50,007 nt of DNA. Origin: Armatimonadetes bacterium DC (GTDB taxonomy: Bacteria > Armatimonadota > Fimbriimonadia > Fimbriimonadales > GBS-DC). This document shows, in pieces, positions 42,481-50,007 of the stretch. The notes under the pieces were generated by a model that was not told the DNA's origin, did no database searches, and saw only the letters and a program-made list of their open reading frames with translations. The DNA lies in NCBI GenBank assembly GCA_001442985.1, contig LDYB01000017.1, forward strand, positions 1-50,007. The letters are read 5' to 3'. Both the position numbers and the translations under genes were made by a program. The first letter of the stretch is position 1. The number at the start of each line of letters is the position of its first letter.

Positions 42481-43500
42481 TTAGAGAGATGCCGCCCCCA
42501 CCAGCCACTCCCAGAAACCTGCCTCTGGCTCGGCGAGAAGCGGCAGGGCGTAGGCGCGACAGGAAGGCGGTAGCACCGCGCTGAGTTTAACGCCATCTTT
42601 CACGGTGGTCAGCACGACCGTGTTCTGGTAACCGCTCAGATTCGCACGCCGAAAGTCTGCATGGTCAGGGAAAACCGCAACCGATTCGATTCGCCAGCCA
42701 CCCTGATGCAACGCCTCCACAAAGCGTTCAGGGCGCGCGATACCCGTCATCACATGCACAGGCGTTTGAGGATTCAGGGGAGGGAAGTCCCGCCGAAGGG
42801 GAACGGGTTCTGCCATGCGCAACGCCACACGGAAGGTGGGCAGAGGCAGTTCCGTTTTCGGTTCTCCCTCGCCCATCCACAGCACCGCGCTGGCGCGGCG
42901 TAGCCCCGAAGGTGGCTCCCGGAGCGGTCCTGCAGGCAGGCAGTAGCCGTTGCCGAAAGGCGATTCATCAGCGGGCAGCAGCACTAAGTCCACACAACGC
43001 GCCAGCGGCAGGTGCTGAAACCCATCGTCCATCACCATCAGGTCGGGCTGCCAGCGCTCGAGGGCGGCGCGGGCGACCGCCACACGCCATTTGCCGACTG
43101 CGAGGGGCACTTCGGGCAGCGTCCAGCGGATTTCGCACGCCTCATCGCCCACCTCGTAGGGGTCGGCAACCTCGCCCGGCTCCAGAAGCGTTACCTGCCG
43201 ATAGCGACGCCCCCCGTAGCCATGCGCCAGCACCACCACACGCCGCCCCTGCTGATGAAAATAGCGGGCAATCGCAATCGTCAGCGGCGTCTTGCTCACA
43301 CCCCCCACCCACAGCGAGCCGACGCCAATAATCGGCACCGGCAACACCTGCCGACGCTTCAGCCCCAGCCGATAGGCTCCCTCGTAGGCACGCCAGCCCA
43401 GCGCATAGAGATGCGACAGCCATCGCAATAAAAGCGGCGGACGCGCCTGCGACCAGACCGCGCTCACTCCAGAAACGCCAGCGCGACCTCCGAGTGCCAT
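42481..43500 (-). CDS. lpxK: tetraacyldisaccharide 4'-kinase LpxK
   Basis: Adds the 4'-phosphate to the lipid A precursor at the inner membrane, so the cell has a lipid A-bearing outer membrane. 339 aa. PVPIIGVGSLWVGGVSKTPL is the P-loop region, where the usual GGTGKTP reads GGVSKTP. Then VVVLAHGYGGRRYRQV, VGDEACEIRWTLPEVPLAVG, LMVMDDGFQHLPLARCVDLV, VLLPADESPFGNGYCLPAGP (LREP follows) and FPDHADF. The first 36 bases overlap hemW. Confidence 0.92.
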   Translation of the reverse strand: MALGGRAGVSGVSAVWSQARPPLLLRWLSHLYALGWRAYEGAYRLGLKRRQVLPVPIIGVGSLWVGGVSKTPLTIAIARYFHQQGRRVVVLAHGYGGRRYRQVTLLEPGEVADPYEVGDEACEIRWTLPEVPLAVGKWRVAVARAALERWQPDLMVMDDGFQHLPLARCVDLVLLPADESPFGNGYCLPAGPLREPPSGLRRASAVLWMGEGEPKTELPLPTFRVALRMAEPVPLRRDFPPLNPQTPVHVMTGIARPERFVEALHQGGWRIESVAVFPDHADFRRANLSGYQNTVVLTTVKDGVKLSAVLPPSCRAYALPLLAEPEAGFWEWLVGAASL

Positions 43501-44591
43501 AGCAATCCCTCGTCGGTGAGCCGAATCCAGTCGCCTTCCTGCTCCAGCCAGCCGCGCGCCTGCAACTGCGCCATCACTTCGGCATAATGGGCGCCAACAG
43601 GCAGGTTGAAACGCGCCTCCAGCGCCGCCAGATTCACCCCCGCTGTCATCCGCAAGCCCAGCATCAGCGTCTCGCCAACCTTCTCCCAGCCTTCCAGCGC
43701 TTCCGATTCCAGCACCAGCGACTCGCCCGCCTGGAGCCGACGCACATACTCGCGCGGGTGCTTGATGTTCGTCCAGCGCACGCCCTCCATGTACGAAACA
43801 GCACCCGGACCGAACCCCAGATACGGCTCGTTGCGCCAGTAAACGAGGTTATGCTGGCACTCGTAGCCAGGCTTGGCGTAGTTGGAAATCTCATACTGAT
43901 AATAGCCTGCCGCACGGGTGCGCGCCTGCGCAAGGCGGTACATCGCCACCTGCACTTCCTCATCGGGCAGGCGCAACAACCCCTTCTGATAGAGGTGGTA
44001 GAATCGGGTGTTCGGCTCCAGCATCAGCGCATAGAGCGAGAGATGTTCGGGGTTCAGCGCGATGGCTTGCTCCAGATTGCTCGCCCAGCGCTCCACCGTC
44101 TGCTCGGGAAGCGCGAAAATCAGGTCCAGATTGAGATTTTCAAACCCCGCCGCGCGCGCCCATTCCACGCTCTGGTACACCTCCTGCGGCGAGTGGATGC
44201 GATCCATGCGTTTCAGCTCCGCCTCATCGAACGACTGCACCCCGAAACTGATGCGGTTGAACCCCGCCTGCCGGAGCGCACGGAGTTGTTCTGCACGCAC
44301 ACTGCCGGGGTTGGCTTCGATGGTGATCTCGGCATTCGGCTCAATACGAAACTGTCGCGCGAGATGTTCCAGAATACCCGCGAGCGTCTTTTCGTCCAAG
44401 AAGGTGGGCGTGCCGCCGCCAAAAAAGACGGTGGGGACGCGCGCGCCCGCGTAGGGTGTTTGCGCAATCTCGCGGTGGAGGGCTTCCACAAACGCCTCCA
44501 CAATCGCCCCCGCCATCGCGTAGGAGTTGAAATCACAGTACCCGCATTTGCGATGGCAGAACGGGATATGCACATAGAGGCTCGCCTGCAT
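43464..44591 (-). CDS. hemW: HemW-type radical SAM protein
   Basis: Heme chaperone or coproporphyrinogen III oxidase-like protein. 375 aa from the ATG at 44591, with TATACT 8 bases upstream. SLYVHIPFCHRKCGYCDFNS holds the CxxxCxxC cluster motif; then VPTVFFGGGTPTFLDEKTLA, ITIEANPGSVRAEQLRALRQ, FNRISFGVQSFDE, NLDLIFALPEQTVERWASNL and the HemN C-terminal domain (YEISNYAKPGYECQHNLVYW, WLEQEGDWIRLTDEGLLWHS). The cluster motif CHRKCGYC fits HemW. Operon with lpxK. Confidence 0.92.
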   Translation of the reverse strand: MQASLYVHIPFCHRKCGYCDFNSYAMAGAIVEAFVEALHREIAQTPYAGARVPTVFFGGGTPTFLDEKTLAGILEHLARQFRIEPNAEITIEANPGSVRAEQLRALRQAGFNRISFGVQSFDEAELKRMDRIHSPQEVYQSVEWARAAGFENLNLDLIFALPEQTVERWASNLEQAIALNPEHLSLYALMLEPNTRFYHLYQKGLLRLPDEEVQVAMYRLAQARTRAAGYYQYEISNYAKPGYECQHNLVYWRNEPYLGFGPGAVSYMEGVRWTNIKHPREYVRRLQAGESLVLESEALEGWEKVGETLMLGLRMTAGVNLAALEARFNLPVGAHYAEVMAQLQARGWLEQEGDWIRLTDEGLLWHSEVALAFLE

Positions 44592-44793
44592 GTGGGTTAA
44601 GTATACCTGTAGAGTTGGCTGGTCAGAGACTGAACACGGCTTCTGCAAGTCTCCCCCTCCGGGTCAGCGTTATACCAACTGGGCGGTCAGAGTTCGTGAA
44701 TTGCCCCCCTCCGCAAGATTCTCAATAGGGTGGTTTTTTTGAGGGGTACCGTTTTATGCGCTCCTGAAGCCTGTTGGGGAACGCCTCCGCCCT

Positions 44794-44890
44794 GACGGCT
44801 GAAGCCGTTCCTATAAAACGAAGCCGACCTTCGTCGGCTAAAATAGCCAGCGCAGGCTGGCTTTGTCTACTGGGAACGGCTTCAGCCGTC
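44794..44890. repeat. three-way-junction repeat, copy 3 (inverted)
   Basis: The outer stem GACGGCTGAAGCCGTTCCTA / GGGAACGGCTTCAGCCGTC encloses AGCCGACCTTCGTCGGCT and AGCCAGCGCAGGCTGGCT, i.e. the two hairpins of copies 1 and 2 in reverse order. The rest of the non-coding gap 44592-45024 holds a run of T at 44742-44748 and no gene. Confidence 0.8.
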
Positions 44891-45024
44891 GGGTTCTCAA
44901 AGCAGCATCGTCTGGGATTCCCGAAGTTTGAAGCGCAGATTGGTATTACGCCTGCAATCAAAGCGTTCGCGGCGAGGTTCAGCATATGGAGGGGGACATC
45001 CTGTGGCAGGAATCGCGAGCCTCC

Positions 45025-45687
45025 TTAAACGGGCCACTGCTCCTGACGGTAGCCCATGTCCCAGAACATCCACTCGTAGCGGCTGGTCATCACGAAATGG
45101 GCACGCATTGCATCGCGCTGGGCATCCGTAAGCGTCTCCGCCACAGCGTCCGTCATTACCAGCACCTCGCGCACCACATCCCCGAAGGCTTCGGAGGCGT
45201 AGGTGTCAATCCAGCGCTGATAGAGCGGGTTCGGTGAACCGTGCTTTTCTAACTCTTTGCCGACCTCCCAGTAAATCCAGTAGCATGGCAGTATCGCCCC
45301 CAGTGCTTCATGAAACGGGCGTGCATAGCACACCGCCAGCAAGTAGTGAGTGTACGCCACACAGGTAGGCGCCATCGGTGTCGCGTAGACCTGCTGGGGG
45401 GTCAGCCCAAAATCCTTGAAAAAGCCTTCGTGCAACGAGCGCTCTACCAGAATCGCTGTTTTCGCATGCTCGTTGAAGGTCACTAACCAGTCGTCGTGGG
45501 GCGCTTTGGCAGCAGCAAGGCTCAAACACTGGGCATAGTACCGCAAATAGTGTGCATCCTGCACCACATAAAACTGGAAAGCCTCGCGCGGCAGACTACC
45601 GTCAGTCAGCCCTACGAGGAAGGGATGTTGCAAAATCGCCCCATAAATCGGTTCTATAGACTGCCAGAGTTGTTCGGTGTAGCGCAT
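45025..45687 (-). CDS. tenA: TenA-family thiaminase / aminopyrimidine aminohydrolase
   Basis: Salvages degraded thiamine by cleaving aminopyrimidines. 220 aa. QLWQSIEPIYGAILQHPFLV, LPREAFQFYVVQDAHYLRYY, PTCVAYTHYLLAVCYARPFH, AILPCYWIYWEVGKELEKHG (active-site Cys) and TSRYEWMFWDMGYRQEQWP (active-site Glu) are characteristic. TAGAAT lies 6 bases before ATG, suggesting a leaderless mRNA. No TPP riboswitch and no thiamine genes are adjacent. Confidence 0.93.
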   Translation of the reverse strand: MRYTEQLWQSIEPIYGAILQHPFLVGLTDGSLPREAFQFYVVQDAHYLRYYAQCLSLAAAKAPHDDWLVTFNEHAKTAILVERSLHEGFFKDFGLTPQQVYATPMAPTCVAYTHYLLAVCYARPFHEALGAILPCYWIYWEVGKELEKHGSPNPLYQRWIDTYASEAFGDVVREVLVMTDAVAETLTDAQRDAMRAHFVMTSRYEWMFWDMGYRQEQWPV

Positions 45688-45847
45688 GGTGCGATTCTAC
45701 CCAAAAAAAAAACCGACGGCGCATCCGCTCTGTTGCAAAGATGCCCCGCTTGAATCAAGGTTGGACGGATGCAGGCGAATCCCCCACGCTTCTGATGCCT
45801 GTGCATTCTATTTTCAGCACCGCGAATGTGGAGTGCCGAAGCCCAGC

Positions 45848-45910
45848 TTCCGCAGAGGGGGGATAGCGCGGAAGCGCCGCTTCCGCACTCCTTAGACCCC
45901 CTCTGCGGAA
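45848..45910. repeat. long nested hairpin
   Basis: The 14-base outer stem TTCCGCAGAGGGGG / CCCCCTCTGCGGAA encloses an inner hairpin GCGGAAGCG / CGCTTCCGC. It lies downstream of the dockerin-like fragment (minus strand) and has no T-run. Confidence 0.7.
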
Positions 45911-45928
45911 ATTATATCGCAACGGCGC

Positions 45929-46096
45929 TCAACACCCGCTGCCGAAGTTGAACAGCACCACCAGCAGGTCGGCGTCGTCTACATTCGCGTTGCAGTTCAC
46001 ATCGGCGGGGTTCGCGCCCGTCGCGCCAAAGTCAATCGTGGTCGTGAACAAGCCGTTCTGCACATTCAGGTCGTTGGCAAACTGGTCTGTACCGAA
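45929..46096 (-). pseudogene. 3' fragment with a dockerin-like repeat
   Basis: Minus-strand frame TDQFANDLNVQNGLFTTTID, FGATGANPADVNCNANVDDA, DLLVVLFNFGSGC, stop. The last part is the same module as the fragment at 20.5 kb (VDDADLLIVLFNFGNGC). The frame has no start codon and begins at a stop, so only the end of a secreted protein remains. Confidence 0.7.
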
Positions 46097-46214
46097 TTAT
46101 AGCACACTTTATCGGGAAACGGTAGGGACAAAAGCCCTGATTTGTCTTTTTGTAAGGAGCTCTCAGGGAATTTCGGAGGAATCCAGACGGGTGAACCTGA
46201 GACCCCCTCCTTCA

Positions 46215-46240
46215 GGTTCCCCCCGCAAGCGAGGGGAACC
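46215..46240. repeat. GGTTCCC palindrome
   Basis: GGTTCCCCCCGCAAGCG and AGGGGAACC form one unit of the dispersed palindrome family. Confidence 0.7.
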
Positions 46241-46288
46241 GGGGCGAGGGCTTCCGTGTGCCTGTATCGGTCAGCACGAGGCAGGGTT

Positions 46289-46317
46289 CGGTTCCCCCTG
46301 CTTCGCAAGGGGAACCG
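46289..46317. repeat. GGTTCCC palindrome
   Basis: CGGTTCCCCCTGCTTCGC followed by AAGGGGAACCG, about 50 bases from the previous unit; together they imitate the pair at 11409-11466. Confidence 0.7.
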
Positions 46318-46421
46318 AGCGGGGGGGGTCTCCAAATGCTTACGCTCCTATCCTTGCAACAGAGCAGGTTGAGCGCATGCGTTGCAGGTATACTCTTTAA
46401 GGTAGCCCATGGGAGAGAGGC

Positions 46422-46646
46422 ATGGAAAAGCACTACTTCACGGTTATTCTGGAGCGTGAGGAAGAGGGTGGGTACCACGCATTCTGCCCTGCCTTGAAGG
46501 GCTGTCATTCCCAGGGTGAGACTCTGGAGGAGGCGCTTGCGAACATTCGCGAGGCGATAGAAGCCTATCTTGAGAGTCTTCAAGCGCGGGGTGAACCGCT
46601 CCCAGTGGAGGACATCCTTATCAAGCCAGTTGAGGTTTCAGTTTGA
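46422..46646 (+). CDS. hicB: HicB-family antitoxin
   Basis: 74 aa. EKHYFTVILEREEEGGYHAF, CPALKGCHSQGETLEEALAN, IREAIEAYLESL give the HicB RNase-H-like partial fold that binds HicA. It ends in EPLPVEDILIKPVEVSV without an HTH or RHH domain, so it probably cannot bind DNA alone. Its stop overlaps the start of hicA. GGGAGAGAGG precedes ATG. Confidence 0.88.
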   Translation: MEKHYFTVILEREEEGGYHAFCPALKGCHSQGETLEEALANIREAIEAYLESLQARGEPLPVEDILIKPVEVSV

Positions 46647-46873
46647 GCGAAAGACTGCCCCGTGTTACGGCAAAAGAGGTTATTCGCGTAGCGGTCAAAG
46701 TAGGATTTGTCTTCGACCGTCAAAAAGGAAGCCATGCCGTCTACTATCGTGAACGCGACGGAGCGCGGATTGTTATTCCAGTGCATTCTGGGCAGATTCT
46801 CAAACCCAAAACCCTGAAAGGCATCATAGAGGATATGGGGTTGACCGTAGAAGAGTTTCGCGAGCTCTTATGA
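46643..46873 (+). CDS. hicA: HicA-family mRNA interferase toxin
   Basis: 76 aa. ERLPRVTAKEVIRVAVKVGF, VFDRQKGSHAVYYRERDGAR, IVIPVHSGQILKPKTLKGII. GSH holds the catalytic histidine of HicA RNases, in the usual double-stranded RNA-binding-like fold. TTG 46643, overlapping the hicB stop, gives the standard N-terminus. The order antitoxin-toxin (hicB before hicA) is the less common one. Confidence 0.88.
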   Translation: MSERLPRVTAKEVIRVAVKVGFVFDRQKGSHAVYYRERDGARIVIPVHSGQILKPKTLKGIIEDMGLTVEEFRELL

Positions 46874-46953
46874 GGATTCGAAGGCGACGTATCCCAACGC
46901 CGAGAGTTCTTTTCTCCAGTCAGAGACTGCTCCCCACTATGGAATAACCCCCC

Positions 46954-47736
46954 ATGGCGATGAAAACGCTGGTCAAGGTTCTGGTTGTGGCGTTGGTGGG
47001 AGCAGGTATTGGCGTGGGCGTGGGGCGCATGATGGCGCCTGTCAAGGAAACACCCCCCACCACACCGCTGGGCAAACTGGACTGGGGCAATCGGCACTTT
47101 GCGCAGGGCAAACTGTCTCACCCGCGCACCGACCCCGAAACACGCCAGAAACTGGCATATGAGGGGCAACACCCGTTTGCGGTGGTGCTGACCTGCGCCG
47201 ACTCGCGCGTGCCGCCTGAGATTATCTTTGATCAGGGGCTGGGTGATTTGTTCGTGGTGCGCGTCGCGGGCAATGTGCCCGATGCGCTCCAGATTGCCTC
47301 GGTGGAGTACGCGGTGGAGCATCTGGATGCGCCGCTCGTTGTGGTGCTGGGGCATACGCAGTGCGGGGCGGTCAAAGCGACCGTCGAATCGCAGGGGAAA
47401 CATCTGCCAGGCAGCCTACCCGCGCTGGTCGCCGAGATTGAACCCGCTTATCGCAAGGTTCGGGCAAACTATCCCCACCTTAAAGACAAGGCGCTGGTGG
47501 AGCGCGTGATTCGCCAGAATGTGCTGGAGAGCCTTATGAAGCTCTGGGAGCGCAGCCCGATGGTGCAGCACCTCGCACGCGAGGGCAAGCTCACCTTCGC
47601 AGGGGGCGTGTACGACCTCAAAGAGGGCACGGTAGAGTGGCTGGAACTGCCCGAAGAACTTGCGCCCTACGCCGCGCCGCTAAAGGGAGAGAAAGAGGAC
47701 AGCGCTGAGAAAAAGCAGGCAACAGAACATCACTGA
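46954..47736 (+). CDS. membrane-anchored or exported beta-carbonic anhydrase
   Basis: Hydrates CO2. 260 aa. Residues 4-25 (TLVKVLVVALVGAGIGVGVG) form a membrane anchor or signal peptide. The zinc ligands are in FAVVLTCADSRVPPEIIFDQ (Cys, with the Asp-Arg pair) and VVVLGHTQCGAVKATVE (His and Cys), with LFVVRVAGNVPDALQIASVE between. The C-terminus is charged (KGEKEDSAEKKQ). Most beta-class enzymes are cytosolic, so a periplasmic location is notable. Single gene. Confidence 0.9.
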   Translation: MAMKTLVKVLVVALVGAGIGVGVGRMMAPVKETPPTTPLGKLDWGNRHFAQGKLSHPRTDPETRQKLAYEGQHPFAVVLTCADSRVPPEIIFDQGLGDLFVVRVAGNVPDALQIASVEYAVEHLDAPLVVVLGHTQCGAVKATVESQGKHLPGSLPALVAEIEPAYRKVRANYPHLKDKALVERVIRQNVLESLMKLWERSPMVQHLAREGKLTFAGGVYDLKEGTVEWLELPEELAPYAAPLKGEKEDSAEKKQATEHH

Positions 47737-47819
47737 ACATATCCTATTCCCGTGCGAGGCTGTTCAGGAAAATAAGCAAGCAACGGAGTCGTTGGGCGTT
47801 CGTGGCTGACGGCTGAAGC

Positions 47820-47833
47820 GGCTCTGTCGCAAA
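47820..47833 (+). repeat. solo terminal-repeat motif GGCTCTGTCGCAAA
   Basis: Preceded by GACGGCTGAAGC, a piece of the three-way-junction repeat outer arm. It stands about 50 bases before copy B of the 131-aa gene. Confidence 0.5.
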
Positions 47834-47866
47834 CGGAAACTCAGGTAGAATATCAGACGAGGTGAG

Positions 47867-48265
47867 TTGCGTGCAAAGAACGCTACGCGCGAAGTTGGGG
47901 ATTACACCGCTGAGATGTATCTGCCTCCATATGACCCGCGTCTTGACAAGGGTCTCTGGCACGGTGGCAGTGAATCAACCCCGAAGGAGGTGGTTCACCA
48001 CTGCGAGATACGCTACCGTGGGAAGGTGGTGCCCCTGATGCGCGGTGCATACAGCGATCTGGCGGAGGTCAACGCAATCAGTTTCTACAAAAATCAACGC
48101 GGGGAGATGGTGCTGAAAATCGAAGGGGGCGACGCCGCCGACTCCTATCGGGCGTATCTCGTGTTTTCGAAGGGGAGGCTCGTGCGTCGTCATGTGGAGA
48201 GTAGCGGATTTCCGAACAACTTCTCCGAAGAGACACGCTATGTGGCGATCCCTGTACTGGATTAA
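47867..48265 (+). CDS. 131-aa conserved hypothetical protein (copy B), N-terminal frameshift
   Basis: From residue 10 it follows copy A (YDPRLDKGLWHGGSESTP, VVPLMRGAYSDLAEVNAISF, KNQRGEMVLKIEGGDAADSY). Homology at the 5' end points to GTG 47871 (QRTLRAKLG in that frame), but one base is missing in TTGGGGATTAC relative to TTAGGGGACTAC. The intact frame can only begin at TTG 47867 or an internal ATG. The gene may therefore be inactive or have a changed N-terminus. Function unknown. Confidence 0.55.
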   Translation: MRAKNATREVGDYTAEMYLPPYDPRLDKGLWHGGSESTPKEVVHHCEIRYRGKVVPLMRGAYSDLAEVNAISFYKNQRGEMVLKIEGGDAADSYRAYLVFSKGRLVRRHVESSGFPNNFSEETRYVAIPVLD

Positions 48266-48297
48266 GGGGCGCTTTCTATCAACAGGAGGAACTGCCT

Positions 48298-48834
48298 GTG
48301 AAGGGTTATAGTGTCTACTCTGAAAAGCGGTCGAGTAGGGTCTTCCGCTCTGGACTACGAGCGGCGATATGGGGGTTGTCTCTGGCTCTCGGAACCATTT
48401 TCGGCTCCAAACTACTGGGTTTAGATTTGTTTATAGTGGTTCGCGACTCGCTGCCAGTGCCGTGGCGCTGGCTCCATATCAGCTTTGGCAACTACAGTCT
48501 TGTCTATAATAGCATTCATAGCGCGCTGATTGGATTATTACTACTCGCCTTTCTGCGAGTTCGCGAATGGCGGCGCATCTTGCTCGAAGCCTGTTTTCTG
48601 ACAGGAATAGCGGCGGCTGTGAGTTTGTTAGTCGTGGAAGGTTTGGGACAACGCGAGGGACCGCACTTGGCGGGTCTCGATTTAGCACTTTACGCGGTGC
48701 TGGCGTTCCTCGCGGTTGTCGTAGTGGAGATTCTCATTTACTTTGGCGCAGTTGCCGTGTTGGTTAGTCCGTTGGTCAGATTAAGGCGGTGGTTTGCCAA
48801 TTTCGTTGCTTACCGTGGCAAGGGGCTTGAGTAA
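48298..48834 (+). CDS. integral membrane protein, function unknown
   Basis: 178 aa from GTG 48298, behind AGGAGG. Four hydrophobic segments: AAIWGLSLALGTIFGSKLLG, YNSIHSALIGLLLLAFLRV, LTGIAAAVSLLVVEGL and YAVLAFLAVVVVEILIYFGA (VAVLV). No family recognised. It is absent from the corresponding locus at 12.0 kb, where the 131-aa gene is followed directly by the SUKH-like gene start. It overlaps the next ATG by one base. Confidence 0.65.
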   Translation: MKGYSVYSEKRSSRVFRSGLRAAIWGLSLALGTIFGSKLLGLDLFIVVRDSLPVPWRWLHISFGNYSLVYNSIHSALIGLLLLAFLRVREWRRILLEACFLTGIAAAVSLLVVEGLGQREGPHLAGLDLALYAVLAFLAVVVVEILIYFGAVAVLVSPLVRLRRWFANFVAYRGKGLE

Positions 48835-49676
48835 TGTGGTCTTTACTCAAAGCATGGCGCCGTCGTTCGCCGTTTGCGCCTGTAGAGCGCGCCCTGCTTC
48901 AGGCGTTGCAAGATCAGCTGCCTGAGGAACCCCGCGTCATTCTCGCACAACAGATAGAAGCGGTCAACCACATCTACCGCGATAAAGAAAGCGGCGAGGT
49001 GAACCTCTACACGCCTAAGCACAAGCCACCCCCGCGCTTCCCCAATCAACGGTTAGAAGCACTGTGGTGTACGGTTCACTATCGCGTGCCCCGTCTGCCT
49101 GAACGGTTGAAAATGCGTATTTACTTAGTGAGGGGCAAGGTATTCACGCTCGCCTTTGGTAAAGTCTACAGGCAAATTGCGCGTGAGAACGAAGTCCACA
49201 TCGAGCGTGTGGTGTTCCACACTGATGTGATGGAGCCTATCTACGAGCCGCTTCCCTCCCTTGAAGGCGGAGACGCAGACTTGCTGGGGTCGTTGCCTGC
49301 GTGGTGTATTGCGTTGGGGCGCCGATGGGCGATCGAACAGGTTCTGCCTCCGCTTTCTCACGAGGAGCAACAGCAGCGCCTGCAGGCGATAGAGGCTGCT
49401 TTGCCGAAGGACTATCTGGAACTGGTTCGTGTGTGTGAGGGCTTTCGGATTGGCGAGGCGGTGGCGCTGGGGCTTTCGGAGGTTCGGGAGGTGTCGCTCT
49501 CTTCAGGCGGGTATTACCTTCTGGCGGAGCGCGGGGGTGGCTTTCTGGGTGTCCGCGAAGGGGAGCAGGAGGGTCGCGTTTACTATCTGCATCATGAGTA
49601 TCCTGAGCCGTGTGCCACATTTGGAACCTTTGCCGAGGCGCTGGAGCATCTTCTGACTCGCCCTGAACTGCCGTAG
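48834..49676 (+). CDS. SUKH (SMI1/KNR4)-like immunity protein
   Basis: 280 aa. The C-terminal third has the SUKH plan: IEAALPKDYLELVRVCEGFR, LGLSEVREVSLSSGGYYLLA, GGGFLGVREGEQEGRVYYLH, FGTFAEALEHLL. The first two thirds (RALLQALQDQLPEEPRVILA, YRVPRLPERLKMRIYLVRGK) are not recognised. SUKH proteins commonly neutralise nuclease or deaminase toxins. An Rhs core-end remnant follows directly. A truncated copy of the 5' end is at 12012. Confidence 0.65.
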   Translation: MWSLLKAWRRRSPFAPVERALLQALQDQLPEEPRVILAQQIEAVNHIYRDKESGEVNLYTPKHKPPPRFPNQRLEALWCTVHYRVPRLPERLKMRIYLVRGKVFTLAFGKVYRQIARENEVHIERVVFHTDVMEPIYEPLPSLEGGDADLLGSLPAWCIALGRRWAIEQVLPPLSHEEQQQRLQAIEAALPKDYLELVRVCEGFRIGEAVALGLSEVREVSLSSGGYYLLAERGGGFLGVREGEQEGRVYYLHHEYPEPCATFGTFAEALEHLLTRPELP

Positions 49677-49700
49677 GGTTACTGGGAGCCTTCTTCTCGC

Positions 49701-49871
49701 GAGGGGGCGTGTGGGTATGAATGGATACCTGAGAGAGGCTTGTACCATCTGAGCGCCCGTGAATATAGCCCCCGCACCGCCCGCTGGCTGCAGCGAGACC
49801 CGATAGACGCCGCCTCGGGCGACCCGAACTTGTATCGGTATTGTGGGAACGATCCCTTAGAAGCGATCTAG
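49701..49871 (+). pseudogene. Rhs core-end remnant (tip 5)
   Basis: EGACGYEWIPERGLYHLSAR, EYSPRTARWLQRDPIDAASG, DPNLYRYCGNDPLEAI then stop. Substitutions at normally fixed positions (ACGYEW, LSAREYSP) show decay. Homology ends where the transposase gene from the right begins, so the effector part has been removed or displaced. Confidence 0.75.
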
Positions 49872-50007
49872 GAATTCCGCCTTGCAATCCGACGCACCAG
49901 CCACCGCACACACGCAATCACAATCCAACCCGCCTCCACCTCACATAACTGGTCATAACAACGACCCAACCGACGACACCCCAACAACCACGCAAAACTA
50001 CGCTCCA
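49868..50007 (-). CDS. IS5-family transposase, C-terminal end (runs off the window)
   Basis: Minus strand: ERSFAWLLGCRRLGRCYDQL, CEVEAGWIVIACVRWLVRRI, ARRNS, stop. The ER(S/T)FAWL start holds the catalytic Glu of DDE transposases and the RRL..(C/D)Y(D/E) pattern is that of the IS5 family. The start lies beyond the right edge. It appears to have entered the Rhs tip. Confidence 0.8.
   Translation of the reverse strand, partial: ERSFAWLLGCRRLGRCYDQLCEVEAGWIVIACVRWLVRRIARRNS

Larger units (their letters stand above)
45727..46367. mobile_element. region bracketed by inverted copies of the terminal-repeat motif
   Basis: GCTCTGTTGCAAAGATGCC (45727-45745) and CCTTGCAACAGAGCAGG (46352-46367) are inverse copies of each other. 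Between them are a long hairpin, a dockerin-like gene fragment and two GGTTCCC palindromes, but no intact gene. It resembles a composite of short inverted-repeat elements. Confidence 0.4.

Noticed and set aside
44722-45131. Small open frames around the three-way-junction repeat before tenA
   Set aside because: They read through a structured repeat or run antisense to tenA, with no ribosome sites or recognisable motifs.
45688-45800. TPP riboswitch upstream of tenA
   Set aside because: The conserved thi-box sequences are absent; TAGAAT sits 6 bases from ATG, leaving no room for a leader.
1-50007. tRNA and rRNA genes
   Set aside because: I looked in the intergenic gaps for cloverleaf and GGTTCGA-type TPsiC elements and saw none; the cloverleaf-like repeats lack tRNA signatures.

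Overview
The window looks like a chromosomal segment of a thermophilic, Gram-negative-type (diderm) bacterium, most likely of the Armatimonadota. This is inference. It rests on a prepilin of the DUF1559 H-X9-DG type, lipid A kinase LpxK, a flagellin, type IV pilus ATPases, fragments with tandem DDADLL.VLFNFG dockerin-like repeats, and many dispersed stem-loop repeats. No rRNA or tRNA gene was found.

Region 1 (1-12.1 kb) is an accessory island of polymorphic-toxin debris. Displaced Rhs C-terminal tips (about 3.28, 5.14, 6.72 and 8.91 kb) start at nearly the same nucleotide motif. Each is followed by one or two putative immunity genes: three Imm11/DUF1629-like, one double-CXXC protein and unassigned ones. 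Upstream of the first tip are a separate toxin-like tip and an Imm26-RraB fusion. Two tips are frameshifted and one is split by a stop. The island ends in a duplicated 131-aa gene, a truncated gene and a decayed DDE insertion sequence (12.1-12.8 kb).

Region 2 (12.8-27 kb) is core genome: ubiX on the plus strand; a leftward block hydrolase-cmk-parB with mfd and a TPR protein; a DUF3054 protein with mltG; an isolated flagellin with its own sigma-28-like promoter and terminator; an HD-domain protein; a PilB/GspE ATPase; and tgt.

Region 3 (27-28.2 kb) is non-coding. It holds a short inverted-repeat element, two copies of a three-way-junction repeat, and a four-repeat CRISPR array without cas genes. 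The array reads leftwards, with a visible promoter and terminator.

Region 4 (28.2-44.6 kb) holds a transsulfuration enzyme with a HyuA-type protein, a leftward pilT-pilC-sigma operon whose sigma factor is fused to a degenerate GGDEF domain, a MerR regulator, a purine nucleoside/MTA phosphorylase, an arginine deiminase-like amidinotransferase, a HEAT-repeat protein, the DUF1559 prepilin, and lpxK-hemW.

Region 5 (44.6-50 kb) has tenA, repeats, a second dockerin-like fragment, hicBA, an anchored beta-carbonic anhydrase, and a second copy of the 131-aa gene followed by a membrane protein and a SUKH-like protein. It ends with an Rhs tip remnant cut short by an IS5-type transposase that runs off the window.

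Several core genes carry a -10-like hexamer only 6-10 bases before the start codon, suggesting leaderless transcripts. Others have clear Shine-Dalgarno sites.
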